In this document: positions 29,376-38,812 of the stretch, piece by piece
How positions within the stretch are numbered: the stretch's first letter is position 1
Layout: every line of letters starts with the position of its first letter
From: Hyphomonas johnsonii MHS-2
GTDB lineage: Bacteria > Pseudomonadota > Alphaproteobacteria > Caulobacterales > Hyphomonadaceae
DNA: 64,000 nt
Reading direction: 5' to 3'
NCBI RefSeq assembly: GCF_000685275.1
Contig: NZ_ARYK01000010.1
Coordinates: forward strand, 39,490-103,489
Notes under the pieces: model-generated
What the model saw: only the letters and a program-made list of their open reading frames with translations
Database searches by the model: none
Told to the model about the DNA's origin: nothing
Program-made: the position numbers and the translations under genes

Positions 29376-29926
29376 CATGCCGCTGTGCGCTCGAGATTGG
29401 CTCTGGCTTCGATGGCGCAGATCCGGCGCAGGCACATGATGTCGTCGCGCTGGGGATTGGGCCAGTGCGTCAGGTTCAGCGGTGGTTCCAGCGCGGCGAT
29501 CAGCTTGATCTCGGCAGCCAGGATGTCGTTGTCAAAGGGCACCCGGGCGACGTTCAGTGACTGGAACATCCATTCCGACAAGGCCGCCTCGCCCGGATCG
29601 TTGAAACGATAGTGGTAATAGCTCTGCCAGCGACCGGACCGGTCTCGCGGCAAGGCGGTCAATGACAGCCGGGATTTGAGGATCGCCCCGACAGAGCGCC
29701 GGAATGTGCTGCTGCTGGTGCCATTCTGTGGCCGGAAATGGTCGCGGGCTGCAAACCCCGCTTCCGTCATGCCTATGTACAGCAGGCCATCATCCGGTGT
29801 CCGCGTGCGCGCAAGCGATACGCCGTGCTTGAGATAGATTGCGTAAAAGCCCTTTTCGGCAGGCGAAGCCGGAGTCCAGGCCCGCGAGGCCTGTCTCAAT
29901 GCGTCTCGTATATCCATCGTGGTCAT
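29375..29926 (-). CDS. GIY-YIG-nuclease-like protein
   Basis: The 183-residue protein shows a GIY-YIG-like core: GFYAIYL early, then GLLYIGMTEAGFAARDHF, with the tyrosine, glycine and arginine at the expected spacing. The end (ALEPPLNLTHWPNPQRDDIMCLRRICAIEARANLE) resembles a small group of solo GIY-YIG proteins. Members cut DNA in repair, restriction or intron homing. No methylase or other partner is adjacent, so it is probably a stand-alone cellular nuclease. The catalytic C-terminal glutamate is not obvious to me. Confidence 0.65.
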   Translation of the reverse strand: MTTMDIRDALRQASRAWTPASPAEKGFYAIYLKHGVSLARTRTPDDGLLYIGMTEAGFAARDHFRPQNGTSSSTFRRSVGAILKSRLSLTALPRDRSGRWQSYYHYRFNDPGEAALSEWMFQSLNVARVPFDNDILAAEIKLIAALEPPLNLTHWPNPQRDDIMCLRRICAIEARANLERTAA

Positions 29927-30016
29927 GTGTTTGCCCTTCCTGGGAAGGACATCTTTAGGCTGAAATTCCTTACGTTCGGTTACACCGAGAGATTGAATTG
30001 GATAGTAAGGGCCCGT

Positions 30017-30865
30017 CTAATTAGCGGACAGCGTATCGCAGGCACGCGGGTCGCCCGTGCTGATTCCGCGCCGGAGCCATTCCTGCCTTTGTGCCGCAGA
30101 GCCGTGCGTGAAGCCTTCCGGCGAGACGCGCCCGGTGGAGCGTTTCTGCAGCATGTCGTCGCCAATCGCGTTGGCGGTCTTCATGCCTTCCTCGATATCG
30201 CCGGTTTCCAGCGCGACCCTGCCGCCGGACACCTCGCTGGCATGCGCGGCCCAGACGCCGGCATAGCAGTCGGCCTGCAGTTCCAGCGCGACAGAATACC
30301 TGTTCGCCTCTTCCTGGTTGCGCGCGCCTTGCTGGGCCTGCCGCACTTTCTGCGATGTTCCGGTCAGTGTCTGCACATGGTGACCGAACTCGTGCGCGAT
30401 CACGTAGGCGCGGGCGAAATCCGCGCCGGACGCGCCGAGCTGCGTTTCCATCTGTTGCCAGAAGGACAGGTCGAGATACACGGTCTGGTCGGTGGGGCAG
30501 TAGAAGGGGCCCATGGCGGCCTGTCCGAATCCGCAGCCTGTATTGGTGCCTTGCGTGTAGAGAACGGTTTTCGGTGGCACGTAGCCCTCCATCTGCACAC
30601 GCCATACATCGTCGATATTGGCGCCGATGATGTCGACGAATTGCCCGGCCTGGTCTTCCGGTGTGCCGACGGTTCCGGCCTCCTGCGAGGAAGAAGCGGT
30701 TGTCTGCTCCATCAGCTGGGCGGTCTCTGCCGGGTCCATGCCGAAGACATAATAGCCGATCAGCGCAACCACGATGACGCCGATGCCGCCACCTGCCGCT
30801 GCGCCACCGCTCATGCCGCGCCGGTCTTCAACATTTCCGCCCTTGCGTCCGCCTTGCCACCGCAT
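30017..30865 (-). CDS. Neutral zinc metallopeptidase, YpfJ family
   Basis: The 282-residue protein begins MRWQGGRKGGNVEDRRG, the typical YpfJ opening, and is followed by one transmembrane helix (GGGIGVIVVALIGYYVFG). It carries the zinc motif in YVIAHEFGHHVQTLTG, with NRYSVALELQADCYAGVWA after it. The family is a conserved, membrane-anchored putative metalloprotease whose substrate is unknown. It stands alone between the GIY-YIG gene and the 51-aa protein. Confidence 0.9.
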   Translation of the reverse strand: MRWQGGRKGGNVEDRRGMSGGAAAGGGIGVIVVALIGYYVFGMDPAETAQLMEQTTASSSQEAGTVGTPEDQAGQFVDIIGANIDDVWRVQMEGYVPPKTVLYTQGTNTGCGFGQAAMGPFYCPTDQTVYLDLSFWQQMETQLGASGADFARAYVIAHEFGHHVQTLTGTSQKVRQAQQGARNQEEANRYSVALELQADCYAGVWAAHASEVSGGRVALETGDIEEGMKTANAIGDDMLQKRSTGRVSPEGFTHGSAAQRQEWLRRGISTGDPRACDTLSAN

Positions 30866-30971
30866 GAATTCGTCTCCCCAACTGGCCGGATATTTACCCG
30901 GAAAATATCATTCTGGCCGACAAAGCCGGGCCAGCCCACCCTCAAACGCACATGCGGGGCAGGGGTTGCCG

Positions 30972-31127
30972 TCAGGCGTCGCGCATCTCGCGCTGCATCG
31001 CGACCCGGACAGCGCGTTCACCCGCCCGATGGCGGTGCGCGGCGCAGGTGCCCTGGCGCTTGTGCGGTTTGCACAGCAGGCAGCCCGACCGTGTGGATTT
31101 CGGTCCCTTGCGCTTGTGATGGGCCAT
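30972..31127 (-). CDS. 51-residue Cys/Lys/His-rich small protein
   Basis: A short frame on the minus strand runs from an ATG at 31127 to TGA at 30972-30974. It starts MAHHKRKGPKSTRSGCLLCK and continues with PHKRQGTCAAHRHR. The KRKGPKSTRSGCLLCKPHK block resembles a widespread family of tiny proteobacterial proteins of unknown function, as far as I can recall. Two CxxC/C-H-rich clusters could bind zinc or nucleic acid. A larger overlapping frame (30908-31156) has no such features and is probably a shadow. Confidence 0.6.
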   Translation of the reverse strand: MAHHKRKGPKSTRSGCLLCKPHKRQGTCAAHRHRAGERAVRVAMQREMRDA

Positions 31128-31188
31128 GACGGCATCCTTTCGTACGGGCCAGCCATATGCCCCCGGAATCCGTCAAATCCAAGGCAGC

Positions 31189-32619
31189 TCAGCCACCCAT
31201 TGCGTGCCAGCGGTCCATGCCTTCGCAGAGGCCGTCCTGCTGCAGCGCTGTTTGCGCTATGCCGGTGAACTGGTCGCTGGCAGAGGCGGCCCAGACCGCC
31301 GCGGCGGCATCAAAGCTGGTGAAGCCGATTTCCGACATGCCGCGCTCGATCCGACTGCAGATCAGGCGCGCCGTGTCGGCGTCCCCCGTGCTGTTGAGCG
31401 TGGCGATCCGGTCGGAGAGGTCCAGCCGCGAGAAGATATAGTCGTAGACCGTCAGGTCTTCGCCCACTTCAAAGGCCAGGATGTCGCCGGAAGGAATACC
31501 CGTATAGTCCGGCAGTTCGCCGGAATAATCGGTCGCCCCGGTGAACACAGACGGCACGGGCTGGTCCAGATAGACGGCCCACTGGCCGATTGCGCCCGTG
31601 TCCTTGGTGTCCTTGATATTGCTCGCCTCGGGCATCTCGGCAGAGACAACCAGGATCGGCGTGTCAGTCCACGACTTCACCGAAAAGGCGCTGGTCGACT
31701 GTTCCGTGATCGACTGGCCGAACAGCGTGGTCGACGAACTGTTGAGGAAGTTCGATGCTTCCAGCATCAGCGGCTGGTTGAAATAGGTGACCAGCGTCGA
31801 CGTTGGCGCGATCAGGTTGGCCGCCGTCGTCAGGGCGCCCATGACATTTGCCCCGGCGGACGACTGGCGCTCGTCGGACAGCTGCATCCGGAACCGGCCT
31901 TCGATCGTGGTGTTCGGCCCGACCTTGAAATAGGGCGTCGCATAGACGGCAATGCTCTCGTTGGTGGTCCAGGTTTCGCCTTCCCTGCTGTCGGACGAGA
32001 AGGTTGCCGAGAACAGCGCCTTGGTCGCCTTGATGTCGGGCTTGGTGACGTCGAACTCGGCGATCAGCGTGCGCGTCACGTTGCGCGACCCCATCATGCG
32101 CGACAGCCAGCCCCGGCTCTCCTTCTTGTAGTTGCGCGACTCGACCGGTTCAGACCGCTGGCCGGACGAGACACCTTTGACGTCATAGGCGTCCGGCTTC
32201 AGCGTGACGATCTGGATGCGCGTGTAGCGATCCTGCAGCATCATTCCGTATTCGGAATAAAGCGCCGCCTCGTCGATCGCGACATCGATGAAGGGCAGGT
32301 AGTCCTTGGCCGGCTTGATGTTGGCGACGGCCCGGTTCGAGGAACGGCGCTGGATTGGCGCTGGTGCTGGCGCGCCGGATCTGACCGGGGGCGGGCTCTC
32401 GAATTCATCATCAGTCGGCAGGCCACGATCCGGTCCGTTCGAGCCGACGATCGGCGGCGGTGGTGGCGCAGGAGGAGGTGGAGGAGGGGGCGGCGGCGGT
32501 GGGGGCGGCGGCGGCGGAACGTCAACCGGCGCGGACGACCCTCCGTTGCGGGACGGGTCGCTCGTGCATCCCGTCAGCGCAAGTGCGACTGCCAGCAGGC
32601 CGATATAGCGATACTTCAT
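31189..32619 (-). CDS. Lipoprotein with a polyproline tract, function unknown
   Basis: The 476-residue product starts [18 protein letters not shown], a lipoprotein signal with lipobox LTGC. A run of 16 consecutive prolines, an Ala and five more prolines follows around residues 35-56. The rest is a soluble domain with several repeated strand-like segments ([30 protein letters not shown]). The proline run would span the periplasm as a rigid rod and would need EF-P for translation. No family recognised. A longer frame to 32856 extends through the divergent panD promoter and is not used. Confidence 0.75.
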   Translation of the reverse strand: MKYRYIGLLAVALALTGCTSDPSRNGGSSAPVDVPPPPPPPPPPPPPPPPAPPPPPIVGSNGPDRGLPTDDEFESPPPVRSGAPAPAPIQRRSSNRAVANIKPAKDYLPFIDVAIDEAALYSEYGMMLQDRYTRIQIVTLKPDAYDVKGVSSGQRSEPVESRNYKKESRGWLSRMMGSRNVTRTLIAEFDVTKPDIKATKALFSATFSSDSREGETWTTNESIAVYATPYFKVGPNTTIEGRFRMQLSDERQSSAGANVMGALTTAANLIAPTSTLVTYFNQPLMLEASNFLNSSSTTLFGQSITEQSTSAFSVKSWTDTPILVVSAEMPEASNIKDTKDTGAIGQWAVYLDQPVPSVFTGATDYSGELPDYTGIPSGDILAFEVGEDLTVYDYIFSRLDLSDRIATLNSTGDADTARLICSRIERGMSEIGFTSFDAAAAVWAASASDQFTGIAQTALQQDGLCEGMDRWHAMGG

Positions 32620-32902
32620 TTTCTTGTCCCCTCGAACGGTGCGTCCCGATATTAACCAAACGCTAACAGAGCCACGCGCGCAAGGCGAGCGCATTCGGCC
32701 TGTGGCGTACTGCGCGGATGGCCCCCGGTTCGCTCCGCCGGCGGTTGGCAGATTCCTTGTAAAGCTTGAAGGAACGGGGTTTACGGCAGTATTGCTGCAA
32801 TGCAATAAGCCCCTTGCCGAAGGGGCAGCAAGACCCCATATACTCAAAGTGAGCATATCGTCACGCTGTCAATTCCCCGGGAGGCACATCTTGCTGCTCA
32901 AC

Positions 32903-33247
32903 ATGCTGAAATCCAAGCTTCACTCTGCCACCGTCACGCAGTGTGACCTTCACTATGAAGGCTCGGTCTCGATCGACCAGGACTTGCTGGATGCCTCCGG
33001 TATCCTGCCGCACGAGCGTGTCGACATCTGGAACGTCACCAATGGCGCCCGCATCCAGACCTATGCGCTGGAAGCGCCCCGCGGCTCGCGGACGATCGGC
33101 GTCAATGGCGCCGCCGCCCGCCACTTTGCTGTTGGCGACAAGGTGATCATCGCGGCCTTTGCCAGCGTCGAGGCCGAACAGGCCCGCCAGCATGCCCCGA
33201 CCGTCGTGCTCCTTGACGATGCCAACGATATCAAGCTGCCGGCCTGA
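32903..33247 (+). CDS. panD: Aspartate 1-decarboxylase
   Basis: The 114-residue protein opens [25 protein letters not shown]. It contains the Gly24-Ser25 self-cleavage site, at which the proenzyme splits and Ser25 becomes the pyruvoyl group. The beta-barrel motif [40 protein letters not shown] follows. It makes beta-alanine for pantothenate and CoA synthesis. ATG 32903 gives the family's usual length; the frame is open much further upstream, but that part is not protein-like. Confidence 0.96.
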   Translation: MLKSKLHSATVTQCDLHYEGSVSIDQDLLDASGILPHERVDIWNVTNGARIQTYALEAPRGSRTIGVNGAAARHFAVGDKVIIAAFASVEAEQARQHAPTVVLLDDANDIKLPA

Positions 33248-33257
33248 TCCGCGCTGA

Positions 33258-34313
33258 CTAGAACCCGGCCGGCTTTGGTAGGCCCTTGCTGGACAGGCAG
33301 ATCGCCTTGAAGCGCTCGCCCATGTCTTTCGGATCGATCAGACGCTGGGCGGCGTTGAAGATCGCTTCGGCATCATCCTCATTCGCCTTCACAAGCTGGT
33401 TCAGCCGCGCCTGCGCACCGAGGCCGAGCAGGAACAGGCCCTGAGACGTCGGCCCGGTCACGACAAGCCCTGCCGCCTCTGCCAGCCGTTTCAGGCGGCC
33501 GAAATCCACATCCACTGTCAGGTCTGTCTCGCCCGGCGCGTGCAGCGGCGAGACCTGCTGGCCCGCACTGAAGGCGCGCAGGGAATCGCCCGGTGCCCGA
33601 TCAACCGGGCCGTAGTCCACAAACAGCGCGTGCAGCGGTGCCCCGCCACTGGCGCGCGTCGCCAGGTCGGCGACCAGGACATCCAGCCCGGTCTGCACTT
33701 CGACGCTGCCGGCCGCCTCTGCCGTGCCGTCCGGCGCGGTGCGCTCGTCGGCAGCCAGCCCGAACGCAAGGCCACCTTCGGCATCGAGGCCGACAACGCA
33801 TTCGCGCCAGCCCGTGCCGTCGCGGCGAAACTGGCGTGCGGGCAGGCAGTCGAGATATTCGTTGGCGACCAGGATCATCGGCCCGGTCGGCACTTCCGAC
33901 AGCTGGTCGGCAAATTGCGGCTCATAGGCGGCCAGCCGCTCGACCTGCGCGTCGCGCAGGTGCGGGCTCGCCTCGATCAGGGTCAGTGTCATCGCATTGG
34001 CAAAATCAGGCCCGCCCGCGACATAGGCCATGCGCAGTGCATCCTGCATGAGGACGGCGCGGCCGGGGCCCATCTCGACGAGGTGGAAGGCGTCCGGTGC
34101 GCCCATTGCCTGCCACTCGTGCACGACCCACAGGCCGATCAGCTCGCCGAACACCTGGCTGGTCTCCGGCGCCGTGATGAAGTCCTGCCCCAGGCCCGGC
34201 CGCGTGGCGTAATAGCCATCCTGCCGGTCATGCAGGGCCAGCTGCATGAAGGTCGATACCGGGATCGGCCCCCCGGTTTCGATCAGGCGGACAAGGCGGT
34301 CTTTCAGCGTCAT
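33258..34313 (-). CDS. SAM-dependent methyltransferase of the MidA/NDUFAF7 family
   Basis: The 351-residue protein has the NDUFAF7-like layout: a YYATRPGLGQDFITAPETSQVFGELIG block, then VEMGPGRAVLMQDALRMA (SAM-binding), then ANEYLDCLPARQF and the VDYGP motif. In eukaryotes NDUFAF7 methylates an arginine of complex I subunit NDUFS2; the bacterial target is presumed similar but not shown. It directly follows lgt (7 bases), an arrangement seen in many alphaproteobacteria. Confidence 0.9.
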   Translation of the reverse strand: MTLKDRLVRLIETGGPIPVSTFMQLALHDRQDGYYATRPGLGQDFITAPETSQVFGELIGLWVVHEWQAMGAPDAFHLVEMGPGRAVLMQDALRMAYVAGGPDFANAMTLTLIEASPHLRDAQVERLAAYEPQFADQLSEVPTGPMILVANEYLDCLPARQFRRDGTGWRECVVGLDAEGGLAFGLAADERTAPDGTAEAAGSVEVQTGLDVLVADLATRASGGAPLHALFVDYGPVDRAPGDSLRAFSAGQQVSPLHAPGETDLTVDVDFGRLKRLAEAAGLVVTGPTSQGLFLLGLGAQARLNQLVKANEDDAEAIFNAAQRLIDPKDMGERFKAICLSSKGLPKPAGF

Positions 34314-34320
34314 GTCTGTC

Positions 34321-35280
34321 CTAGTCGATTCTGTGCAGCGGTTTCGGTTTCAGGGCGTTCCAGACCAGCCATGCCCCGCCGATCCACATCGGTGTCGACA
34401 GGATCATGCCCATTGTCAGGCCCAAGGGCAGGTCGCTGGCAAAGGAATCCGGCAGGCGGAAATTCTCGACGATCGAGCGGCCCGTGCCATACATCAGCAG
34501 GAACAGGCCGGCGACCAGGCCCGGCTTTTTCAGGGCGCCGAATTTCCAGATCAGGATGGATGCGATGACCAGCGGCACAAGGCCTTCGAGCGCGGCTTCG
34601 TAGAGCTGGCTCGGATGGCGGGCAAATTCGAACCCGGTATAGACCCATTGACCGGCGTTCCAGTCATAGGCGGGCGGGGTCGAACCCGGCACCTGGCCTT
34701 CCGGGAAGATCATGCCGAACGCGCTGTCGGTCTTGCGGCCATAAAGCTCTGCATTGATGAAATTCGCCAGCCGCCCGAACATGATGCCGATCGGTGCCAC
34801 GACGCCCGCAATGTCGCCCAGCGGCAGCAGGCGCAGCGCCCGCCGACGCGAAATCACCAGGATGGCGATGATGACGCCGATCAGGCCGCCATGGAACGAC
34901 ATGCCGCCGTCCCATATCCGGATCACACTCAGCGGATCGGCGGCGATCACGTCCTGCTGGTAGGGGATCATGTAGAACAGGACATAGCCGAACCGCCCGC
35001 CCAGGATGATGCCGAGGATGATCCAGAACATGATGTCGTCGAGATCGTCCTTCGTCGCCGGGCTCTTGCCGCCGAACAGCGTAGGGCGCTTGAGCATCGC
35101 GTTCGCATACTGCCAGGCGAGCATGATGCCGGCGATATAGGCCAGGGCGTACCAGCGCAGGTGGAACACGCCGAGGCCCATGAAGCGCAGGTCGATCGAG
35201 AAGATCGCGGGGCTGAATTCCGGGAAGTGCAGGGCATTGGCCGCCATCGGAACGGCAAGCAAGGTCAGGAAGTCTGTCAT
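34321..35280 (-). CDS. lgt: Prolipoprotein diacylglyceryl transferase
   Basis: The 319-residue membrane protein has the Lgt signatures: FPEFSPAIFSIDLRFMGLGVFHLRWYALAYIAGIMLAW, the catalytic-region HGGLIG in GGMSFHGGLIGVIIA, and GRLANFINAELYGR. It transfers diacylglycerol from phosphatidylglycerol to the lipobox cysteine. This is the enzyme that would modify the several lipoproteins encoded here, such as those at 17.2, 24.6, 31.2, 44.8 and 55.7 kb. The gene is divergent from the ubiK-like gene. Confidence 0.97.
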   Translation of the reverse strand: MTDFLTLLAVPMAANALHFPEFSPAIFSIDLRFMGLGVFHLRWYALAYIAGIMLAWQYANAMLKRPTLFGGKSPATKDDLDDIMFWIILGIILGGRFGYVLFYMIPYQQDVIAADPLSVIRIWDGGMSFHGGLIGVIIAILVISRRRALRLLPLGDIAGVVAPIGIMFGRLANFINAELYGRKTDSAFGMIFPEGQVPGSTPPAYDWNAGQWVYTGFEFARHPSQLYEAALEGLVPLVIASILIWKFGALKKPGLVAGLFLLMYGTGRSIVENFRLPDSFASDLPLGLTMGMILSTPMWIGGAWLVWNALKPKPLHRID

Positions 35281-35369
35281 GCGGCGTCTTTTCCCTGTCT
35301 GGAACGCGTCCTATCTGTTAGGCAGCTGCCAAATCCGGCCCAACCGCCCCCGCGCGAAGGAGTAGCCTC

Positions 35370-35639
35370 ATGGCGAACACAAATCCACTGCTCGATGACA
35401 TTGCCGGCATGATGACCGGCGCCATGGGTGCAGCCCGCGCTGCAGGCGAGGAAGCCAAGACCGCCGCCCAGTCGCGCATTCGTGCCCTGATCGCGGACAT
35501 GGATCTTGCTGGCCGCGATGAAGTCGAGGCGCTCAAGGCGCTCGCGACCGCCGCGCTTGAGCGCGTGGAGACACTCGAAGCGCGGGTCGCCGCGCTCGAA
35601 TCCGGGGCGAAAGCCAAAAAATCCAAACCTGCGGAATAA
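35370..35639 (+). CDS. UbiK/BMFP-family accessory protein
   Basis: The 89-residue protein is an alanine-rich two-helix protein with a C-terminal coiled coil (DEVEALKALATAALERVETLEARVAALE), matching the BMFP/UbiK family. UbiK is an accessory factor for ubiquinone synthesis under aerobic conditions and binds membranes. No ubi gene is adjacent. The alignment in the N-terminal helix (LLDDIAGMMTGAMGAARAAGEEAK) is typical of the alphaproteobacterial branch. Confidence 0.85.
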   Translation: MANTNPLLDDIAGMMTGAMGAARAAGEEAKTAAQSRIRALIADMDLAGRDEVEALKALATAALERVETLEARVAALESGAKAKKSKPAE

Positions 35640-35750
35640 GCTCGCCCACATGCAGAACCGGGTGGACGCGCGCCACCTCACTTGTTTAGCTGCCCTTGGC
35701 CTCGGCATGCGAATCCTGCACGCTCCATCCGAGACTGAAAGGGGAACCAC

Positions 35751-36254
35751 ATGAGCCTTGATCTCTCACGCAACGAGATTGATCTGCCGGACCCGCTGGA
35801 GCGGGTCGAAGAAGCGCTGGAGACAGCCGGCTGGCAGTATGACCGCGACGATGACGGAACGATCCAGGCCGTAGCCGAAACCAAGTGGGGCGACATGGGC
35901 GCACTGTTTGCCTATCGTCCGGACCCGTCGGCAATCCACTTCTCGATGACCATCGACGTCAAGCCGATCAGCACGAAGCGCCTCGCCATTGCCGAACTGA
36001 TCATGATGGCAAACGAACGCCTCTGGCTCGGCCATTTCGACTATTGGGCTGACGAAGGCGTCATCATCTTCCGCTACACGTTCTCGATGCTCGACCGTGA
36101 CGAGGTCACTGCCGGTGAAACGCGCGCCGCGATTGCCGCTGCCGTCAGCGCCATCGACCGGTTCGTGCCCGCATTCAACTTCCTCATCTGGGCCGGCAAG
36201 ACGCCGCGCGAGGCGATCGAGGCGGTGATGTTCGAAACCCACGGCGAGGCCTGA
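35751..36254 (+). CDS. YbjN-domain protein
   Basis: The 167-residue protein opens DPLERVEEALETAGWQYDRDDDGTIQAV and contains the YbjN fold (FHFSMTIDVKP, LIMMANERLWLGHFDYWADEGVIIFRYT), related to type III secretion chaperones such as CesT. YbjN proteins are thought to bind partner proteins. The partner is unknown. It lies 11 bases before proC, and this neighbouring of YbjN with proC recurs in alphaproteobacteria as far as I recall, suggesting an operon. Confidence 0.85.
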   Translation: MSLDLSRNEIDLPDPLERVEEALETAGWQYDRDDDGTIQAVAETKWGDMGALFAYRPDPSAIHFSMTIDVKPISTKRLAIAELIMMANERLWLGHFDYWADEGVIIFRYTFSMLDRDEVTAGETRAAIAAAVSAIDRFVPAFNFLIWAGKTPREAIEAVMFETHGEA

Positions 36255-36265
36255 GACCACCGCAC

Positions 36266-37078
36266 ATGGCCAGCGCTGCACCCACCATTGCCCTGATTGG
36301 CGCGGGACGCATGGGTGCCGCGCTTGCCCGCGGCTGGCTCGCAAGCGGCAAGGGCGCGCAGATCCGGATTATCGATCCGTCGCCGTCCGATGAAGTGGCC
36401 GGCTGGGCTGCGGCCGGAAAGGTTGTGCTGAACCCGCCGCCTGCGCCCGTTGATATCGCCGTCCTCGCGGTCAAGCCGCAGATGTTCGACGCTGTCGCCC
36501 AGGGTGCAGCGGGCTATATCGGGCCAGACACGCTGGTACTTTCGATCATGGCGGGCGTGCTGTTGAAACAGCTCGCCGGGCCGTTCGAGTCGAAGCGCCT
36601 GCTGCGGGCGATGCCGAACACGCCCGGCGCCATCGGTCGGGGAATCACCGTCATTGCCGCGCCGCCGGGGGCGGACAAGGCGGACATCGCCGCAGCGACG
36701 GACCTGCTTGCGCCGCTCGGTGATGTCGAGGGCCCTGTCGACGAGAAACTCATTTCCGCCGTGACCGGCGTTTCGGGTAGCGGCCCGGCCTATGTCTTCC
36801 TTCTGGCTGAAGTCATGGCCATGGCAGGCGAAGCCGAGGGCCTGCCGGCCGACCTGGCTGCCCGTCTCGCGCGCAAGACGGTCGAAGGCGCTGCTGCCCT
36901 TATGGCGGCCAGCGATGACAGCCCCGACGTGCTCAGGAAAGCGGTCACTTCACCCGGCGGCACCACCCAGGCCGCCCTTGACATCCTCATGGATGAAGGT
37001 GGGATGCCGGTATTGATGAGGAAGGCCATCCGCGCGGCCGCCATTCGCGAACGGGACCTCTCTCGACAAAAAGACTGA
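36266..37078 (+). CDS. proC: Pyrroline-5-carboxylate reductase
   Basis: The 270-residue protein has the Rossmann opening IALIGAGRMGAALARGWLASG. Its C-terminal signature is AVTGVSGSGPAYVFLLAEVMAMAGEAEGLPADLAARLARKTVEGAAALM...SPGGTTQAALDIL. It catalyses the last step of proline synthesis using NADPH. It sits between ybjN and a TetR-like gene whose possible GTG start (37080) almost touches its stop codon, so these genes probably form one transcript. Confidence 0.97.
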   Translation: MASAAPTIALIGAGRMGAALARGWLASGKGAQIRIIDPSPSDEVAGWAAAGKVVLNPPPAPVDIAVLAVKPQMFDAVAQGAAGYIGPDTLVLSIMAGVLLKQLAGPFESKRLLRAMPNTPGAIGRGITVIAAPPGADKADIAAATDLLAPLGDVEGPVDEKLISAVTGVSGSGPAYVFLLAEVMAMAGEAEGLPADLAARLARKTVEGAAALMAASDDSPDVLRKAVTSPGGTTQAALDILMDEGGMPVLMRKAIRAAAIRERDLSRQKD

Positions 37079-37079
37079 C

Positions 37080-37733
37080 GTGGGAGTGGCCGTGGCACGC
37101 AATGCATCGATCATTGAGCAGGGATTGCTCGCGGCCCTCGCGCTCGCGGCGGAAAAGCCGTGGGCAGACCTGACGCTCGGCGAGATCGCCGCGCAGGCCG
37201 GTCTGACGCTGGCTGACTTTCATGGTGTCGCGACGCGCGAAACGCTCGCCGACGCCGTCGATGCGTATTTCGACAGCGCCATGTCAGCCGAGGGCGTCGC
37301 GACCGACGACCTGCCGCGCGAGCGCCTGTTTGAAGTCATCATGTTGCGCTTCGAAGCGATGGAAGCCCATCGCGACGGGCTGAAGTCGCTGTTGCGGTAT
37401 CGCGAGACCGTGCCTGCCCATCTGATCCGCCTGCCGGCGGCCCGCCGCGCATCGGCCCGCTGGGCGCTTGCCTGCGCCGGGCTCGACGACAATAGCGGTG
37501 CGCCGCTCGGCCTGAAGGTGCTGGCCATCGCCTTCGTCATCGCCCGTGCCGAACGGGCATGGCGCAGGGAAACCAGCGGCGACTTCGCCCTCACGATGGC
37601 CGCGCTCGACAGGTCGCTGCGCGCCGCCGAGGAACGCATGGGCTGGGTTGCCCGCTTCACGGGCCGCGGGGCGAGCCGGTCGGAAACGGATACGCCGGCC
37701 AGCGATGACGCCGCGCCAGGGTCGGGCGCATGA
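37080..37733 (+). CDS. TetR-like protein
   Basis: The 217-residue protein has a degenerate TetR N-terminal helix-turn-helix (QGLLAALALAAEKPWADLTLGEIAAQAGLTLADFHGVATRETLADAVDAYF) and a helical C-terminal region. Its HTH lacks the usual YYHF in the recognition helix, having FHGVATRE instead, so it may not bind DNA as a classical TetR does; a COQ9-like lipid-binding role is another option. GTG is used as the start; further GTGs exist at 37086 and 37092. It overlaps the next gene by four bases. Confidence 0.7.
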   Translation: MGVAVARNASIIEQGLLAALALAAEKPWADLTLGEIAAQAGLTLADFHGVATRETLADAVDAYFDSAMSAEGVATDDLPRERLFEVIMLRFEAMEAHRDGLKSLLRYRETVPAHLIRLPAARRASARWALACAGLDDNSGAPLGLKVLAIAFVIARAERAWRRETSGDFALTMAALDRSLRAAEERMGWVARFTGRGASRSETDTPASDDAAPGSGA

Positions 37734-38812
37734 CCCGCCCCGGCCTGGATGGCAACCCGCTCGACCTGACCGCCGGCTGGTTCAACGACCTGTTCGACGC
37801 CATCGGCATCGACGCCGAAGTCAAAGGCCTGACGGCCAAGGCAATCGGCACCGGCCAGATCGGTGAGAATGTCCGCTTCGTGTTCGATTATGCCCGCAAG
37901 GGCGAAGGCGCCCCCGCGACACTGGTCGGCAAGTTCCCGTCCGGCAGCGAAGCGAGCCTCGCAACAGCCGCCATGCTCGGCCACTACAAGCGCGAGGTCA
38001 TGTTCTACCGGACGTTCCCGAAGGTTGCCGGGAAGATAACGCCGGCCGCGCTCTATACCGATTATGACGAAGCAACGAACCGCTTCGCGCTGATCATGGA
38101 AGACATGGCGCCGTCCGAGCAGGGCGACCAGCTTCGGGGCTGCAGCGTCGCTGACGCCGAGCGCGCGCTCGCATCGGCCGCCATCCTTCACGCCGCCTAC
38201 TGGCAGGACGAGACGCTGGACGGGCATGCCTGGCTGCAGGGGACATCCACTGCGCCACCGCCCGCACTGTCTCCGGAACAGGTCGCCGGCCTGTGGCTCG
38301 GGTTCAAGGAGCGCTACAAGGCCCAGCTCACCGCCGACGTGATCGAAGTGGGCGATGCCTATGCCGCCGCGCTGCCAGCCTGGGGCGAGGCGCGCCAGGG
38401 ACCGTTTGCGCTGACCCACAATGATTTCCGCCTCGACAACATGCTGTTCGGCAAGGCGGGGGCGCCCAAGCCGCTGGCGGTCGTTGACTGGCAGACCGTG
38501 GGCAAGGGGGCGCCAGCCAATGATGTTGCCTATTTCATCGGCGCAGGCCTCACCCGCGAGCATCGGCCGAAACATGAACAGGCCCTGCTGCGCTATTACC
38601 ATGCGCGCCTCATCGAAGCGGGCGTGACGAGTTACAGTTTCGACGACCTCTACACCGATTACCGCTGGAATTCCTTTTACGGGATGTCGGTTGCGTTCGG
38701 GGCAGCCATGCTGGTCAAGCAGACCGAACGGGGCGACGAGATGTTCCTGACCATGCTGCGCCGGCACGCCGCGCAGGTGCGTGACAATGACGGCCTGGCG
38801 TTGATCACCTAA
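37730..38812 (+). CDS. Aminoglycoside phosphotransferase/ecdysteroid-kinase-like protein
   Basis: The 360-residue protein has a kinase-like fold of the APH/choline-kinase clan: N-terminal lobe LVGKFPSGSEAS with the ATP-binding Lys, LIMEDM hinge, the Brenner-type catalytic loop LTHNDFRLDNMLF, and the metal-binding VDWQTVGKG. Closest in style to EcKinase-like proteins common in Hyphomonadaceae and actinobacteria. The substrate is unknown. It overlaps the preceding gene by four bases (ATGA). Confidence 0.85.
   Translation: MTRPGLDGNPLDLTAGWFNDLFDAIGIDAEVKGLTAKAIGTGQIGENVRFVFDYARKGEGAPATLVGKFPSGSEASLATAAMLGHYKREVMFYRTFPKVAGKITPAALYTDYDEATNRFALIMEDMAPSEQGDQLRGCSVADAERALASAAILHAAYWQDETLDGHAWLQGTSTAPPPALSPEQVAGLWLGFKERYKAQLTADVIEVGDAYAAALPAWGEARQGPFALTHNDFRLDNMLFGKAGAPKPLAVVDWQTVGKGAPANDVAYFIGAGLTREHRPKHEQALLRYYHARLIEAGVTSYSFDDLYTDYRWNSFYGMSVAFGAAMLVKQTERGDEMFLTMLRRHAAQVRDNDGLALIT

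Noticed and set aside
30908..31156. 82-codon minus-strand frame around the 51-residue gene
   Set aside because: Its translation has no recognisable pattern, while the overlapping 51-codon frame encodes a conserved-looking Lys/Cys-rich protein.
32453..32520. GGCGGT-rich tract looking like a tandem repeat or CRISPR-like array
   Set aside because: It is the codon run of the polyproline stretch in the lipoprotein gene. No spacer-repeat structure is present. I see no CRISPR array anywhere in the window.
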